From CAZHHH01 sp052400685 (GTDB lineage Bacteria; Bacteroidota; Bacteroidia; Bacteroidales; Marinilabiliaceae): a stretch of DNA of 64,000 nt. Position 1 is the stretch's first letter; every line of letters begins with the position of its first letter. A model generated the notes under the pieces. It searched no databases, was not told where the DNA came from, and saw only the letters and a list, made by a program, of their open reading frames with translations. The translations under genes and the position numbers were made by a program. The stretch lies in the NCBI GenBank assembly GCA_052400685.1, contig JBQTGJ010000002.1. One strand, 5' to 3'. Positions 35,685-44,271 of the stretch are shown here, in pieces.

Positions 35685-36671
35685 TTATCTAATCGATTTA
35701 ACCAGAAGGTCATCAAAAACTTTCGACACCATGACCTCTGAAACTCCTTTCTTCAAACTGTTTACGTATTGATGGCTGGGGTTATTCGGGCGTACCCGCC
35801 ACATGAGTGTTCCATCCTCAAAAATGTGGTTATAGCCTTGAGTATTCAGTTCGAAAAACTCGTCATACCCCCTCACAGCGATATAAACTGCGATCAAATC
35901 GGCACTATGATGCCAATCCCTCCAGCCGTCTAAAAAGATTTTATAAGCCTTGGATACCGGGTTGGAATCAGGATCATAATTAAAAGGCGTCCTTCCGGTT
36001 TTAATTCGATCAGCAAATTCTCCACCTCCGGTAAACGTAATAATGCCAGGCCAATTTGCGGCAACATACCTGACAGCTTCTGGGTCGGGCTTAAAATTAC
36101 CCCACTTGCCCGGGTTTTGCGTATAAGGGTATCGACCGCCCATACAGACCAAATGCTTCACTTTTTGACGAACCAACTCCACCCCATTCAATGAATTTAT
36201 ATCATCAGGTTCACTTTTTAGCAGATTAGATAGATTTGTGAGGTACCCCACAGTCACAATAACCACACTACTATCTGGTTGATTGGTTAATATTTTTCTG
36301 TATAGAGAGATGGCATCTTCCGAATTTTCACCTATTCCAATATCTTGGGGGAAATTTTCAGCTATAACTTTAGCATATTTAGAGTTCCGGTACACGCCCA
36401 AAGTTTTAACGGCCCCGATTGGGATATCCCCTTTTTGAAAATACGTATTTAAAGCATCAACCGTAGGTACCGACCAAGGATTCAAGCTACAAACCATAGT
36501 TCCCAATATTTCCGCCTCCCCATTATTGGCCAAACTATGAAGCATAGCCAAAGCACCAACATCGTCAACATCTGACTCCATGTCAGTGTCAAATATTATT
36601 TTAACCTGAGCAGACGTTGAAAGTATGAACAAACAGAAACAACAACCGAACACAACTAATATTTTTTTCAT
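35685..36671 (-). CDS. Secreted nucleoside-hydrolase-like protein
   Basis: A 328-aa exported protein: signal peptide MKKILVVFGCCFCLFILSTSA, then an inosine/uridine nucleoside hydrolase fold. The metal/ribose-binding DTDMESDVDD motif at about 26-35 keeps the Asp pattern of the family, and VTVGYLTNLSNLLKS and the late WHHSADLIAVY fit conserved later strands. Members exported and encoded in PULs are frequent in Bacteroidota, where they may act on glycans or glycosides rather than nucleosides; this is not proven. It starts 79 bp after the GH2 gene at 36751, probably in one operon under promoter module B. The ATG at 36671 is chosen for the signal peptide. Confidence 0.82.
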   Translation of the reverse strand: MKKILVVFGCCFCLFILSTSAQVKIIFDTDMESDVDDVGALAMLHSLANNGEAEILGTMVCSLNPWSVPTVDALNTYFQKGDIPIGAVKTLGVYRNSKYAKVIAENFPQDIGIGENSEDAISLYRKILTNQPDSSVVIVTVGYLTNLSNLLKSEPDDINSLNGVELVRQKVKHLVCMGGRYPYTQNPGKWGNFKPDPEAVRYVAANWPGIITFTGGGEFADRIKTGRTPFNYDPDSNPVSKAYKIFLDGWRDWHHSADLIAVYIAVRGYDEFFELNTQGYNHIFEDGTLMWRVRPNNPSHQYVNSLKKGVSEVMVSKVFDDLLVKSIR

Positions 36672-36750
36672 AATAATCAGATTATTCGAAGTTTTCAAAA
36701 AAGCATGGGCATTAGTTTTCACTTTGGAAACGAATCCAAAATAATCTAAT

Positions 36751-38544
36751 CTATTTGTTCATATAGAACTTTTTCATCACATAAAAAGCTTTCTTTTTAT
36801 ATCCTTTTTCAGATATTAATCCTTTACGATTCCAACCATCCTGAATGTCAGGCAACTGTCGAAGAGGCGACTGAAAGTCGACTAAAACCCAAGGCGTCAT
36901 ACCTGCTAAGCCATCAATGCGATTAAACATTTTCACGTTTTCCTCATACATATATTCCTGATATTCTTCCGACCAACGGGTTTCCTTATCGGCATGAAAT
37001 CCGGCCAGGGCTCCCCCACCAAATTCGCTAATAATAACAGGTTTATTGTAAGGTATCTCAAAGCTTTTTTCCCGGCAGGTTTCCGGCGATCCTTCGTACC
37101 AGCCGATGTAATCGTTGAAACTTATAACATCAAGTATCTCACCAAGTCTGTCACTAACCTTAAGAGTGTCATCATCCACACCTTCCCAACCATCTTTACG
37201 GCAAGCAGCACTTAATAAGCGTGTATTATCCAATGCCCTGACATGATTAGCTACAGCAGTTAAAAATGCCAGACGCTCATCACTTTCCGGTGTTTCATTA
37301 GCAATAGACCAGATAATAGTAGCAGCTCTGTTTTTATCTCTTCTGATAACTTCAGAATATTGCTTTTTGGCTTTTGCTAAAACTTCCTCGCTTTCCCATT
37401 TAATACCCCAATACAGAGGCAACTCTTCCCATACCAGTATTCCCATCTCATCGGCAAGTTTTACAATATTCTCTTGATGAGGATAGTGGGCCAAACGAAC
37501 AAAATTACATCCCATTTCTTTAGCCCATCCAAGCAGTCGTTGAGCATCTTCCATGGTGTTAGCACGATCCTTTTTAAGAGAATTTTCATCGTGAAGAGCA
37601 ACACCCTTTAAAAATATTGGTTTACCATTTAGAAGAATTTCTTTATCGCGGGTTTCAATTGTTCTGAAACCAATTTTATCAGTCATCGTATCTTCGCCCG
37701 CAGTGATAACAACATCGTATAATTTTGGATTTTCGGGCGACCATAAGTCCAGTTTCTTCGTTTTCAGAGAAAATGTTCCACGACCTTCATTAATCGGGAT
37801 ATCGGCGAATAATTTTAATTCCGGGATTTCAATCTTTGCAGTTTTTGCTACATTTTCTCCGGTTAACTTTACAGATCCTTCAATCACTTTTGCTTTGGCA
37901 TTCAACGATTCTTTATTCATGCTGATAGTAAAATCGTCAATGTAATTTTGCGGAACTTCAACAATCATAACATCCCGGATTAAGCCACCATAATTATACC
38001 AATCAGTACTCATGCTTGGTATACTAGTCGAATCACGACGATTGCTTACACCAACAATCACAAAATTGTCTTTCTCCTTAATATTATCAGTAACCTCAAA
38101 ACTAAATGGAGTAAAACCACCTTCGTGTGTTCCTATAACATCACCATTTATTGATACTGTTGTTTTGTAGTTAGCTCCTGCAAAATATAAGAACACTCTT
38201 GAATTAATATTTTTAGGCGAAAAGTCGAAAGTTTTTCTAAACCAAACACTTCCTTCGTAGTAATAAAGTTTTTCCAGTTGAGCATTCCATGAACCCGGTA
38301 CATATAATGTTTGTGCATCATCAAAACTATATTCAACCCGATCCGATTGATTCGTAGTTTTAACGTTTTCCCACAAGGGTTTAAAACCTATACTACCTGT
38401 TTCAAATTGGTCAATTATGTATTTCCACTTTCCATTAAGAGACGTTGTTGAACGCGATCCTATGTTTTGAATGGCTTCCTGAGCATTGATCATTGGCGTT
38501 AAAACCAATAGTAATAATAAAGCTAATAGTTGTATATTTTTCAT
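36751..38544 (-). CDS. GH2 beta-glucuronidase-like glycoside hydrolase
   Basis: A 597-aa exported enzyme. MKNIQLLALLLLLVLTPMINA is the signal peptide, followed by jelly-roll (WFRKTFDF ... GDVIGTHEGGFTPF), Ig-like and TIM-barrel domains. The acid/base Glu is in WSIANETPES and the nucleophile Glu in IISEFGGGALAGF; LPLYWGIKWES and the short three-domain length favour beta-glucuronidase over LacZ type. The frame is open to a TTG at 38577, but this TTG is part of the -7 box of promoter module B, so the ATG at 38544 is the start. A broken copy of its 5' end lies at 41240-41449. Probably acts on beta-glucuronides in the periplasm; sugar specificity needs assay. Confidence 0.9.
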   Translation of the reverse strand: MKNIQLLALLLLLVLTPMINAQEAIQNIGSRSTTSLNGKWKYIIDQFETGSIGFKPLWENVKTTNQSDRVEYSFDDAQTLYVPGSWNAQLEKLYYYEGSVWFRKTFDFSPKNINSRVFLYFAGANYKTTVSINGDVIGTHEGGFTPFSFEVTDNIKEKDNFVIVGVSNRRDSTSIPSMSTDWYNYGGLIRDVMIVEVPQNYIDDFTISMNKESLNAKAKVIEGSVKLTGENVAKTAKIEIPELKLFADIPINEGRGTFSLKTKKLDLWSPENPKLYDVVITAGEDTMTDKIGFRTIETRDKEILLNGKPIFLKGVALHDENSLKKDRANTMEDAQRLLGWAKEMGCNFVRLAHYPHQENIVKLADEMGILVWEELPLYWGIKWESEEVLAKAKKQYSEVIRRDKNRAATIIWSIANETPESDERLAFLTAVANHVRALDNTRLLSAACRKDGWEGVDDDTLKVSDRLGEILDVISFNDYIGWYEGSPETCREKSFEIPYNKPVIISEFGGGALAGFHADKETRWSEEYQEYMYEENVKMFNRIDGLAGMTPWVLVDFQSPLRQLPDIQDGWNRKGLISEKGYKKKAFYVMKKFYMNK

Positions 38545-38574
38545 TTTCCTGTACGTTACGACTTTAGTATAATT

Positions 38575-38668
38575 CAAATTTACAGGAAGCGAAACAGGAG
38601 CATCTTTAATAATGTGCTTAATACATCTATAAAATAATGCTCAAGCTGACTATCAGCAGCTTACAAAG
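38575..38668 (-). promoter_or_regulatory. PUL promoter module, copy B
   Basis: TAAATTTG (38575-38582), 18 bp, then the block from 38601 with direct half-sites CATCTTTAATAATGTGCT (38601-38618) and CATCTATAAAATAATGCT (38624-38641) as read on the plus strand, 23 bp apart. Drives GH2 and the nucleoside-hydrolase-like gene, leader about 24 nt. Confidence 0.8.
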
Positions 38669-39022
38669 AAACATCATGAAAATAAGTGCTTGCAATTTCT
38701 CTGATTTTTCATTTTAAACAAGTGTCAGACTGCTTGTTATCAGGCCTAATATCATTTGATTGAGGCGTCTCATAAAAAAGCCTCAAATTTGCGATACAAC
38801 GTTCAAATAAGATCATTTAAGTCATTCTCTGAAAACATTAACGCCTTTGCTTCAGGCGCAAAAAAATATTTGTATTAACAATACTAATATCAGTCTTCTC
38901 ATTGCTATTCTTTTTTAGATCTGATTGTTTTAAAAATGGCATTAGTTATACAGAATTTCGGGAATGTCAGCCAATACCTGGTTGACGGATGATCCTGTTC
39001 GAATATCAAGCCCTATATTTAG
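38669..39022. other. Intergenic region, AT-rich, no gene seen
   Basis: Contains a possible stem (GAGGC ... GCCTC around 38763-38785) but no T-tract, no open frame with gene character, and no repeat-family member. Confidence 0.45.
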
Positions 39023-39082
39023 GGTTTGTCTGTAAAGTCAACTACTTCGTTATGCTTGCCATAAAAACAGTCATTTACGAAA
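39023..39082. repeat. GTCTATAAAGTC element fragment
   Basis: GTTTGTCTGTAAAGTCAACT and the following CTTCGTTATGCTTGCCATAA, AAACAGTCATTTACGAAAA match one end of the element at 35061-35140, then stop. Confidence 0.6.
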
Positions 39083-39086
39083 ATAT

Positions 39087-39122
39087 TTAAAGGCTGTCTC
39101 AAATAAATGAAACAGCCTTTAA
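39087..39122 (-). terminator. Terminator of the secreted Ig-like protein gene
   Basis: TTAAAGGCTGT pairs with ACAGCCTTTAA around a 14-nt loop, 24 bp after the stop at 39146. Confidence 0.75.
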
Positions 39123-39145
39123 TTATTACGACACTATACCCGAAA

Positions 39146-41056
39146 CTATTTGACAAATTTACGAGTTACCACGCCATTGCTATTTTGCATGCGTAAGTAA
39201 TAAATACCGTTGCTTAATTCAGACACATTAATGGTTGTATTTACTGCATTGTTTTCAATGGATTTTATTAATTGTCCATTAATATCCAAGACATCAATTC
39301 TTTCAACATTCTCCATATTGGTAATGTGAAGTTGATCACTGGCCGGTACAGGGTAAATTTTGATATTCTCAAGACCAGGTGTATTGGCCAATGCTGTGGA
39401 TTGATTGGTAATGGTAACTTCAAAAGTATCTGCTACAGCTGAATTTTCAGCGGCTGTTGCAATTACATCTACTGCACCATTAGAAATAGCAGTCAATAAT
39501 CCACTTTGGTCAATTGAAGCAGCAGTGCCATCTAAACTCCATACAATCTCAGGATTACTGGCAAATTCGGGATAAACCGTAGCACTTAACTGCAATGAAC
39601 CGGCAGCAACGTCAATAATATTGACATCATCAACTGACGTTATGGTAACAGAATCCACCGGATGCTGATTGCTTATTGCAATCATATGCGAAGCCTGAGC
39701 TAACCCGGTTTTATCAATTGCGATTGCAGTGACTGTAACTTCACCATCTTTTAGTGCACTTACTTCACCGGTCAGACTGTTAACAGTTGCATTGCCGATA
39801 CCATCTGAAACATACCAGTATGCAGCCTGCTCAGCTGATTCAGGTAGAATGGTACTGCTTAACTGAACAGTCCCTCCTTTGGTTGTAATTTCAGTATCAC
39901 CGGCAATGGATATTGAACCAGCAAATGTGCTTGTTCCTTTAAGTTTGATTTCGTCGAAGTGGCAAATACCGCTGGTGTTATTAGTTATTCGAAGACTTAA
40001 TTTAGTACCACTTACGGTACTTAAATCAAATTCGATTCCGGCTTTCCATGATTTAGTTTTTGTGGGTAATTCACTTGTTGACTGAATTTCTGTCCAGCCT
40101 CCACCATCTACACTTAATTCAAAGGTTGGGGCGTCGGTGAACGCTGAAGGCGCGGTAAGCCAGTAAAGATCATAGGATAAACTCATATTTGCTTTGCCTG
40201 CAATACCGATGTCTCTAATCGTAAATGAACTTAACGTTGGTCTTGTGGATGAAGGATCTAATTGTCCGACACCCCTGGCAGACCAATTTGTCATAGCCAG
40301 AACCAATGAGTCTTCACCGTTATAATTGGCTGTACTTGCAGATAAAGCTGAACCACCCCAGGCTGTAGTCCTTAATTCAGCTAAAGTAGAATCTTTAGAC
40401 ACATAATAACCATTACCCATAGCCTTCATCCACCAGGCATTATTAGCAAAAGTTTCCTGAAATAAGATTACAACATCAGATTCTGTCAAAGCAGCATTTT
40501 CACCGGTAATAGTTAAGTCATCAACATAAAATGTTTGATCATAACCCGTCGTATTATTACTGTTAATCCATAGTTTCATACTTGTTATATAACCGATTGA
40601 AGATGAGCTTAAGAATTCTTCAAAATTATAAGTTAGTTCATGCCACTCATTCTCACCCTCAGGTAAATTAATGCTTTTACTAACACCTGCACCGGTATAA
40701 TCATACAGGGATATTTTAATAGCTACCCCGGATGTATCGGGCGACATAATTTTAAGCTTAAATTCAGGATTTGTGTAAATGCTATGAGGAATTTTAAATC
40801 CGGTAAACTCCATTATTGAACCATCCTTGATAGCCTCTGTTTTAATAAATCTGGCACAAGTAGCACTTGTATTTATACCATCAGTTACAGGGTTCGCAAC
40901 AGTATCAGTAGCCCCGGGCCAAGTATTAAGTTCGGCATAGTCTATACCATCTTCATCTTCAAATGTTGCGACTGTTATTGGATCTTGTGCATACGTCTGA
41001 AACGCAAACAGCATTAATACAAGTAAACTAAAATTGGTAATAATCATTCTTTTCAT
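39146..41056 (-). CDS. Secreted carbohydrate-binding/Ig-like (BIG_2) protein with T9SS sorting domain
   Basis: A 636-aa exported protein without recognisable catalytic residues. Order: signal peptide (about 1-24), a jelly-roll CBM-like domain (about 25-185, ending DQTFYVDDLTITG), a second beta-sandwich (about 195-375, ending CHFDEIKLKGT), two bacterial Ig-like BIG_2 repeats (about 380-470 and 470-555, with TEVSALKDGEVTVTAIA-type endings), and a T9SS type A tail (YPVPASDQLHITN ... LSNGIYYLRMQNSNG). Probably a surface glycan-binding protein exported by T9SS. It has no promoter module directly in front; module C at 41480 lies beyond the GH2 relic and may drive it with a leader of about 415 nt. 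Confidence 0.82.
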   Translation of the reverse strand: MKRMIITNFSLLVLMLFAFQTYAQDPITVATFEDEDGIDYAELNTWPGATDTVANPVTDGINTSATCARFIKTEAIKDGSIMEFTGFKIPHSIYTNPEFKLKIMSPDTSGVAIKISLYDYTGAGVSKSINLPEGENEWHELTYNFEEFLSSSSIGYITSMKLWINSNNTTGYDQTFYVDDLTITGENAALTESDVVILFQETFANNAWWMKAMGNGYYVSKDSTLAELRTTAWGGSALSASTANYNGEDSLVLAMTNWSARGVGQLDPSSTRPTLSSFTIRDIGIAGKANMSLSYDLYWLTAPSAFTDAPTFELSVDGGGWTEIQSTSELPTKTKSWKAGIEFDLSTVSGTKLSLRITNNTSGICHFDEIKLKGTSTFAGSISIAGDTEITTKGGTVQLSSTILPESAEQAAYWYVSDGIGNATVNSLTGEVSALKDGEVTVTAIAIDKTGLAQASHMIAISNQHPVDSVTITSVDDVNIIDVAAGSLQLSATVYPEFASNPEIVWSLDGTAASIDQSGLLTAISNGAVDVIATAAENSAVADTFEVTITNQSTALANTPGLENIKIYPVPASDQLHITNMENVERIDVLDINGQLIKSIENNAVNTTINVSELSNGIYYLRMQNSNGVVTRKFVK

Positions 41057-41239
41057 AATTCAAATTGTTTGGTTAATAAATATACTATCACAAAAAATGT
41101 ATTTAAGGTCTTACGATTTGGCGCTATTGTTAATCTGTTGTCCGGAAAACGGATCAGGATTCTATTGAATTTAAAATCCACAAGCATTTCATTAAAACAT
41201 TAAGTAATAACAAAGCACGCTGCATTCAACAACACTTTA

Positions 41240-41449
41240 ATTTATGCTGAAGGTAAAGTCGTCAATATAATTATGCGGAACTTCAATGAACAACACTTCG
41301 TGGGTTAAACCACCATAACTATACCAGTCGGGGGTATTGCCAGAAGGTGTAGTTGAACGTGATTTCAAGAGTTGAAAGGTTTTCTGAACATTGATTATTG
41401 AAGCTAAAACCAATAGTCATAATAAGACTAATAGCTGCTTATTTTTCAT
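41240..41449 (-). pseudogene. 5' relic of a GH2 gene (internal deletion, stop codon)
   Basis: The minus strand reads MKNKQLLVLL*LLVLASIIN, then KSRSTT joined directly to DWYSYGGLTHEVLFIEVPHN and YIDDFTFSI. This matches the intact GH2 gene at 36751-38544 (MKNIQLLALLLLLVL...SRSTT and DWYNYGGLIRDVMIVEVPQN). About 140 codons are deleted between SRSTT and DWY, codon 11 is a stop, and everything after about codon 70 is gone. The promoter in front of it (module C) is also homologous. Confidence 0.88.
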
Positions 41450-41479
41450 ATTCCCGTACCTTACTACTTTAGTCTAATT

Positions 41480-41573
41480 CAAATATACAGGAAGCCAGAC
41501 AGTAGCATCTTTAATAACGTGCTTAATACATCTATAAAATAATGCTCCGACTGAATAATAGCATCTTACAAAG
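41480..41573 (-). promoter_or_regulatory. PUL promoter module, copy C
   Basis: TATATTTG (41480-41487), 18 bp, then the conserved block from 41506. It sits before the GH2 relic and is the only promoter-like sequence upstream of the secreted protein gene at 39146-41056. Confidence 0.78.
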
Positions 41574-41697
41574 CAATATTATGGCACTTTTTTCTTTTAT
41601 TATTTTAAATCTAATTGTTTTAAAATAACATCATTTAAATAAAATCCCGGATATAGGAGCCGGCTCCTCAGCTGAAGAATGTTCAAATTCGATGATC

Positions 41698-41886
41698 AGG
41701 TCCTTTCAGGAAAAAGGATTGGTCCTTTTAGGAAAAAGGATTGGTCCTTTTAGGGAAAAGGATTGGTCCTTTTAGGAAAAAGGATTGGTCCTTTTGGGAA
41801 AAAGGATTGGTCCTTTTAGGGAAAAGTATTGATACTTTTAGGGAAAAGTATTGATACTTTTGGGGAAAAGTATTGATACTTTTGCC
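41698..41886. repeat. 22-bp tandem array of small hairpins
   Basis: Eight complete units of 22 bp plus a partial one. Five have AAAAGGA-TTGG-TCCTTTT and three AAAAGTA-TTGA-TACTTTT, so each unit is a perfect small inverted repeat and the change is matched in both arms. Units are separated by AGGG or GGGG. There are no variable spacers, so it is not CRISPR. Confidence 0.88.
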
Positions 41887-41983
41887 CCCCTCGTGAAAGG
41901 CTTATGAACAGTGGCTTCCGGAGGGGACTAAAAACTGCTTAAAGGAAAAAATCTTCTCAAATCAGGAAGACAATAAAACCTTA

Positions 41984-42135
41984 TTTAGTGCCTGTCCATA
42001 AAGTCGGGAGTTTGAGCTATAAAGTTCAGATTCAAGGCTTGCGCAGCTCGAAAAATGTGAGTTTACGTCCGTAAATGACCATTTTGAGAGCAAGCGTAAC
42101 GCAGAAGTTGGGCTTTATAGACAGATTCTATTTAC
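41984..42135. repeat. GTCTATAAAGTC inverted-repeat element, medium copy
   Basis: CTGTCCATAAAGTC (41992-42005) pairs with GGCTTTATAGACAG (42110-42123). The interior shares GAGTTTGAGCTATAAAGTTC and GTAAATGAC with the long copy at 35061-35541 but lacks its middle part. Confidence 0.7.
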
Positions 42136-42385
42136 ACAATGAATGATAAAAAACTGAGAGAAAATACAACCCGGTAGTGCAGACGTTTCACAAATAAACG
42201 TTGTTGAAAACAGTAGGGATTTAATGATTCTATCCGGGGTTGACCATTATAAGGACGGGAAATTTGACCGGCACACAGCACCTTCGTTGATCAAAGAATA
42301 TGACTATAAAATTTAATTGTAAATCAACAGATTAATACTGAATTACAAATAAGCCCTGAAAGAGCCAGGCAATAACGGAATCCCA
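42136..42385. other. Intergenic region without recognised content
   Basis: A short open stretch (DLMILSGVDHYKDGKFDRH) is visible on the plus strand but has no flanking gene-like context. No repeat-family member seen. Confidence 0.35.
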
Positions 42386-42471
42386 GTTGAGTAGATGGCT
42401 GGCGGGACTGTAGCCCCCCCGCCAGTTCACCACTCTCACCACCAAACGTACCGGCCGGCAGACGGTGGTTC
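42386..42471 (-). ncRNA. Group II intron 3' fragment (domain V-VI-like)
   Basis: On the minus strand a hairpin with arms ACCACCGUC and the near-complementary ACGUUUGGUGGU (42438-42471) is followed by a second strong stem (CUGGCGGG / CCCGCCAG) and the terminal CAUCUACUC. Order, spacing and ending resemble domains V and VI of group IIC introns such as that of Oceanobacillus iheyensis (compared from memory). The catalytic triad position reads CAC rather than CGC if the alignment is right. The rest of the intron is absent here. Confidence 0.5.
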
Positions 42472-42619
42472 ATAAAACATAAGCAATGTTAATTACTAAC
42501 AGAACCCGAACTCAAGTTTGTAGTTGTCCATCAGATTAAAGCGTTGAAAATAATCGTAAAATACAATGTAACCTCTGCGTTTTAATCGAATAATGGTAAC
42601 AACCGTAATATCACAATTA

Positions 42620-44137
42620 TTATTTTTTCACAAATGATTGTTGCAACAAACCTTTATTAGTTTTAGCAACTATATAATAAATTCCTTGGTCGAGATTTTC
42701 AATGTTAATTGATGTTTCGTTTGATTGCATTTGTTCCAAAAGCACCAATTGACCGTTACTGTTATAAATTTTAATTGAATCAATTAAAATGTCAGCCAAA
42801 CTAATATTAATTTCATCAGTTACAGGATTCGGATAAACTACCATTTCCTCATTTTTAATTATAGATGTTGACAAAGCTTTTTCATTAAAAATTCTAATTG
42901 GGTAAGAAGGAATTGAATCCTCATTAGAATAAACTTCAACCAACCTATAATAAGAATAAGCCCCAATTTCAGCATCTTCATCTAAATATTCAAAAGGAAC
43001 AGTCTCAGCTGAAATATCACTAAATTCAGCAATAACGCTAAAATCAGTACTCTCAGTCCTTTTTTCAACCAATACTTTGGTAATTAAATCTGCATCTGAC
43101 CGTGATTCCCAGGTTAAATGAACATTATTATCAACTAATTCAACGTCTAAATCAGTAATTGAAGAATCGGATGTATATATTAAAACATCTTTAATATCAT
43201 TCCATGATTTTTCAGCACGCAACAAGGTCTCAAATTCCCAACTATCATCCCAGGCAGCAAAGCTATGATCGTAATCTAAAGCAAATTCAACACACTTGGC
43301 ATAGTAATACATTCGGGAATTATAATCGCAATCCCTTTGCGCTCCGAATTCATCTAAATAAACAGGTATATTATTTTCAACAGACCATTTCTGAACAGCA
43401 GACATTCGATTCTTCATTTCCCAAATATCAGCCTTCGTCCCCCATGTACCTTTACCTTGACCCGCAAAGCTCCAGGGTTGGTATGAATGGTAATAGGCCA
43501 TTAAATATGGATCCTGTGTATCAGGTATCTCAGTTTTCATAAGGAGGTCTGAACCTGTATATTCAATGCCTGAATAAACCACCACCCGGGTAGGATTATA
43601 TTCTCTTATAATTCCTAAAATACTCTCATTAAATTCTTCAATCTGTTCTTGAGCTATACCAAGAGGTTCATTCATTATCTCAAAAAACAAATTCTCTGAT
43701 TTGTTTCTAAATCGAATAGCAATCTGACGCCATATACTCTCGTACCGTGCTTTTTGCCCTTCATAATCTTTCTGAAACGATTCTTCATGGTGACAATTTA
43801 TCACAATTATTAAATCGCGATCTAGTCCCCAATCAACAACCTCCTCTACTCTATCCATCCAATCGTCATCTATTGTATAAGGAGCTGAAGTATCAGTATG
43901 CTTATCCCAACGTACAGGAACACGAACATTTTTAAAACCAGCCTCTTTATACATATCAAAATAATACTCCTCAGCTTTTGGCGCCCAATCACCTTCATAA
44001 GGCGGTTCAAGTGTATTACCCATATTAATTCCACGCCCCATCAAAACCCGCGCCTCTTGGGCAGTCATTTGAGCCATTGTATTTGTAACCATTAAAGTAA
44101 AAATAATTACAAAGGCATTTTTGAAATAGTTAATCAT
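42620..44137 (-). CDS. Secreted GH5 endoglycanase with T9SS sorting domain
   Basis: A 505-aa exported endo-acting hydrolase. Signal peptide MINYFKNAFVIIFTLMVTNTMA, then a GH5 TIM barrel (about 25-310) with GRGINMGNTLEPP, FKNVRVPVRWDKH, INCHHEESFQ, acid/base Glu157 in FFEIMNEPLG and nucleophile Glu263 in VYLDEFGAQRD. A beta-sandwich linker follows, then a T9SS type A tail (VYPNPVTDEINISL ... LDQGIYYIVAKTNKG). It probably makes the first cut of the polysaccharide outside the cell. The ATG at 44137 has AGG at suitable distance; 44143 is an alternative. GH5 covers many beta-glucan, mannan and xanthan-type activities; the subfamily cannot be set by eye. Confidence 0.9.
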   Translation of the reverse strand: MINYFKNAFVIIFTLMVTNTMAQMTAQEARVLMGRGINMGNTLEPPYEGDWAPKAEEYYFDMYKEAGFKNVRVPVRWDKHTDTSAPYTIDDDWMDRVEEVVDWGLDRDLIIVINCHHEESFQKDYEGQKARYESIWRQIAIRFRNKSENLFFEIMNEPLGIAQEQIEEFNESILGIIREYNPTRVVVYSGIEYTGSDLLMKTEIPDTQDPYLMAYYHSYQPWSFAGQGKGTWGTKADIWEMKNRMSAVQKWSVENNIPVYLDEFGAQRDCDYNSRMYYYAKCVEFALDYDHSFAAWDDSWEFETLLRAEKSWNDIKDVLIYTSDSSITDLDVELVDNNVHLTWESRSDADLITKVLVEKRTESTDFSVIAEFSDISAETVPFEYLDEDAEIGAYSYYRLVEVYSNEDSIPSYPIRIFNEKALSTSIIKNEEMVVYPNPVTDEINISLADILIDSIKIYNSNGQLVLLEQMQSNETSINIENLDQGIYYIVAKTNKGLLQQSFVKK

Positions 44138-44190
44138 TGTCATACCTAATAATTTATTATGTTTAAACACTAAAAGATTGCTTCACGGAT

Positions 44191-44271
44191 TTAAAGTCTG
44201 TCTATAAAGTCCAACTGCTGCGTAAGCCTTGAACTTTATATTTCAAACACTTAGTTTATAGACAGACGCTA
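44191..44271. repeat. GTCTATAAAGTC inverted-repeat element, short copy
   Basis: GTCTGTCTATAAA (44196-44208) and TTTATAGACAGAC (44255-44267) are a perfect 13-bp inverted repeat around an interior with TTGAACTTTATATTTCAAAC. It abuts the stop codon of the lyase gene at 44269 and could also end its transcript. Confidence 0.8.

Noticed and set aside
41698..41886. CRISPR array
   Set aside because: The repeats are directly adjacent with a 22-bp period and there are no unique spacers or cas genes.
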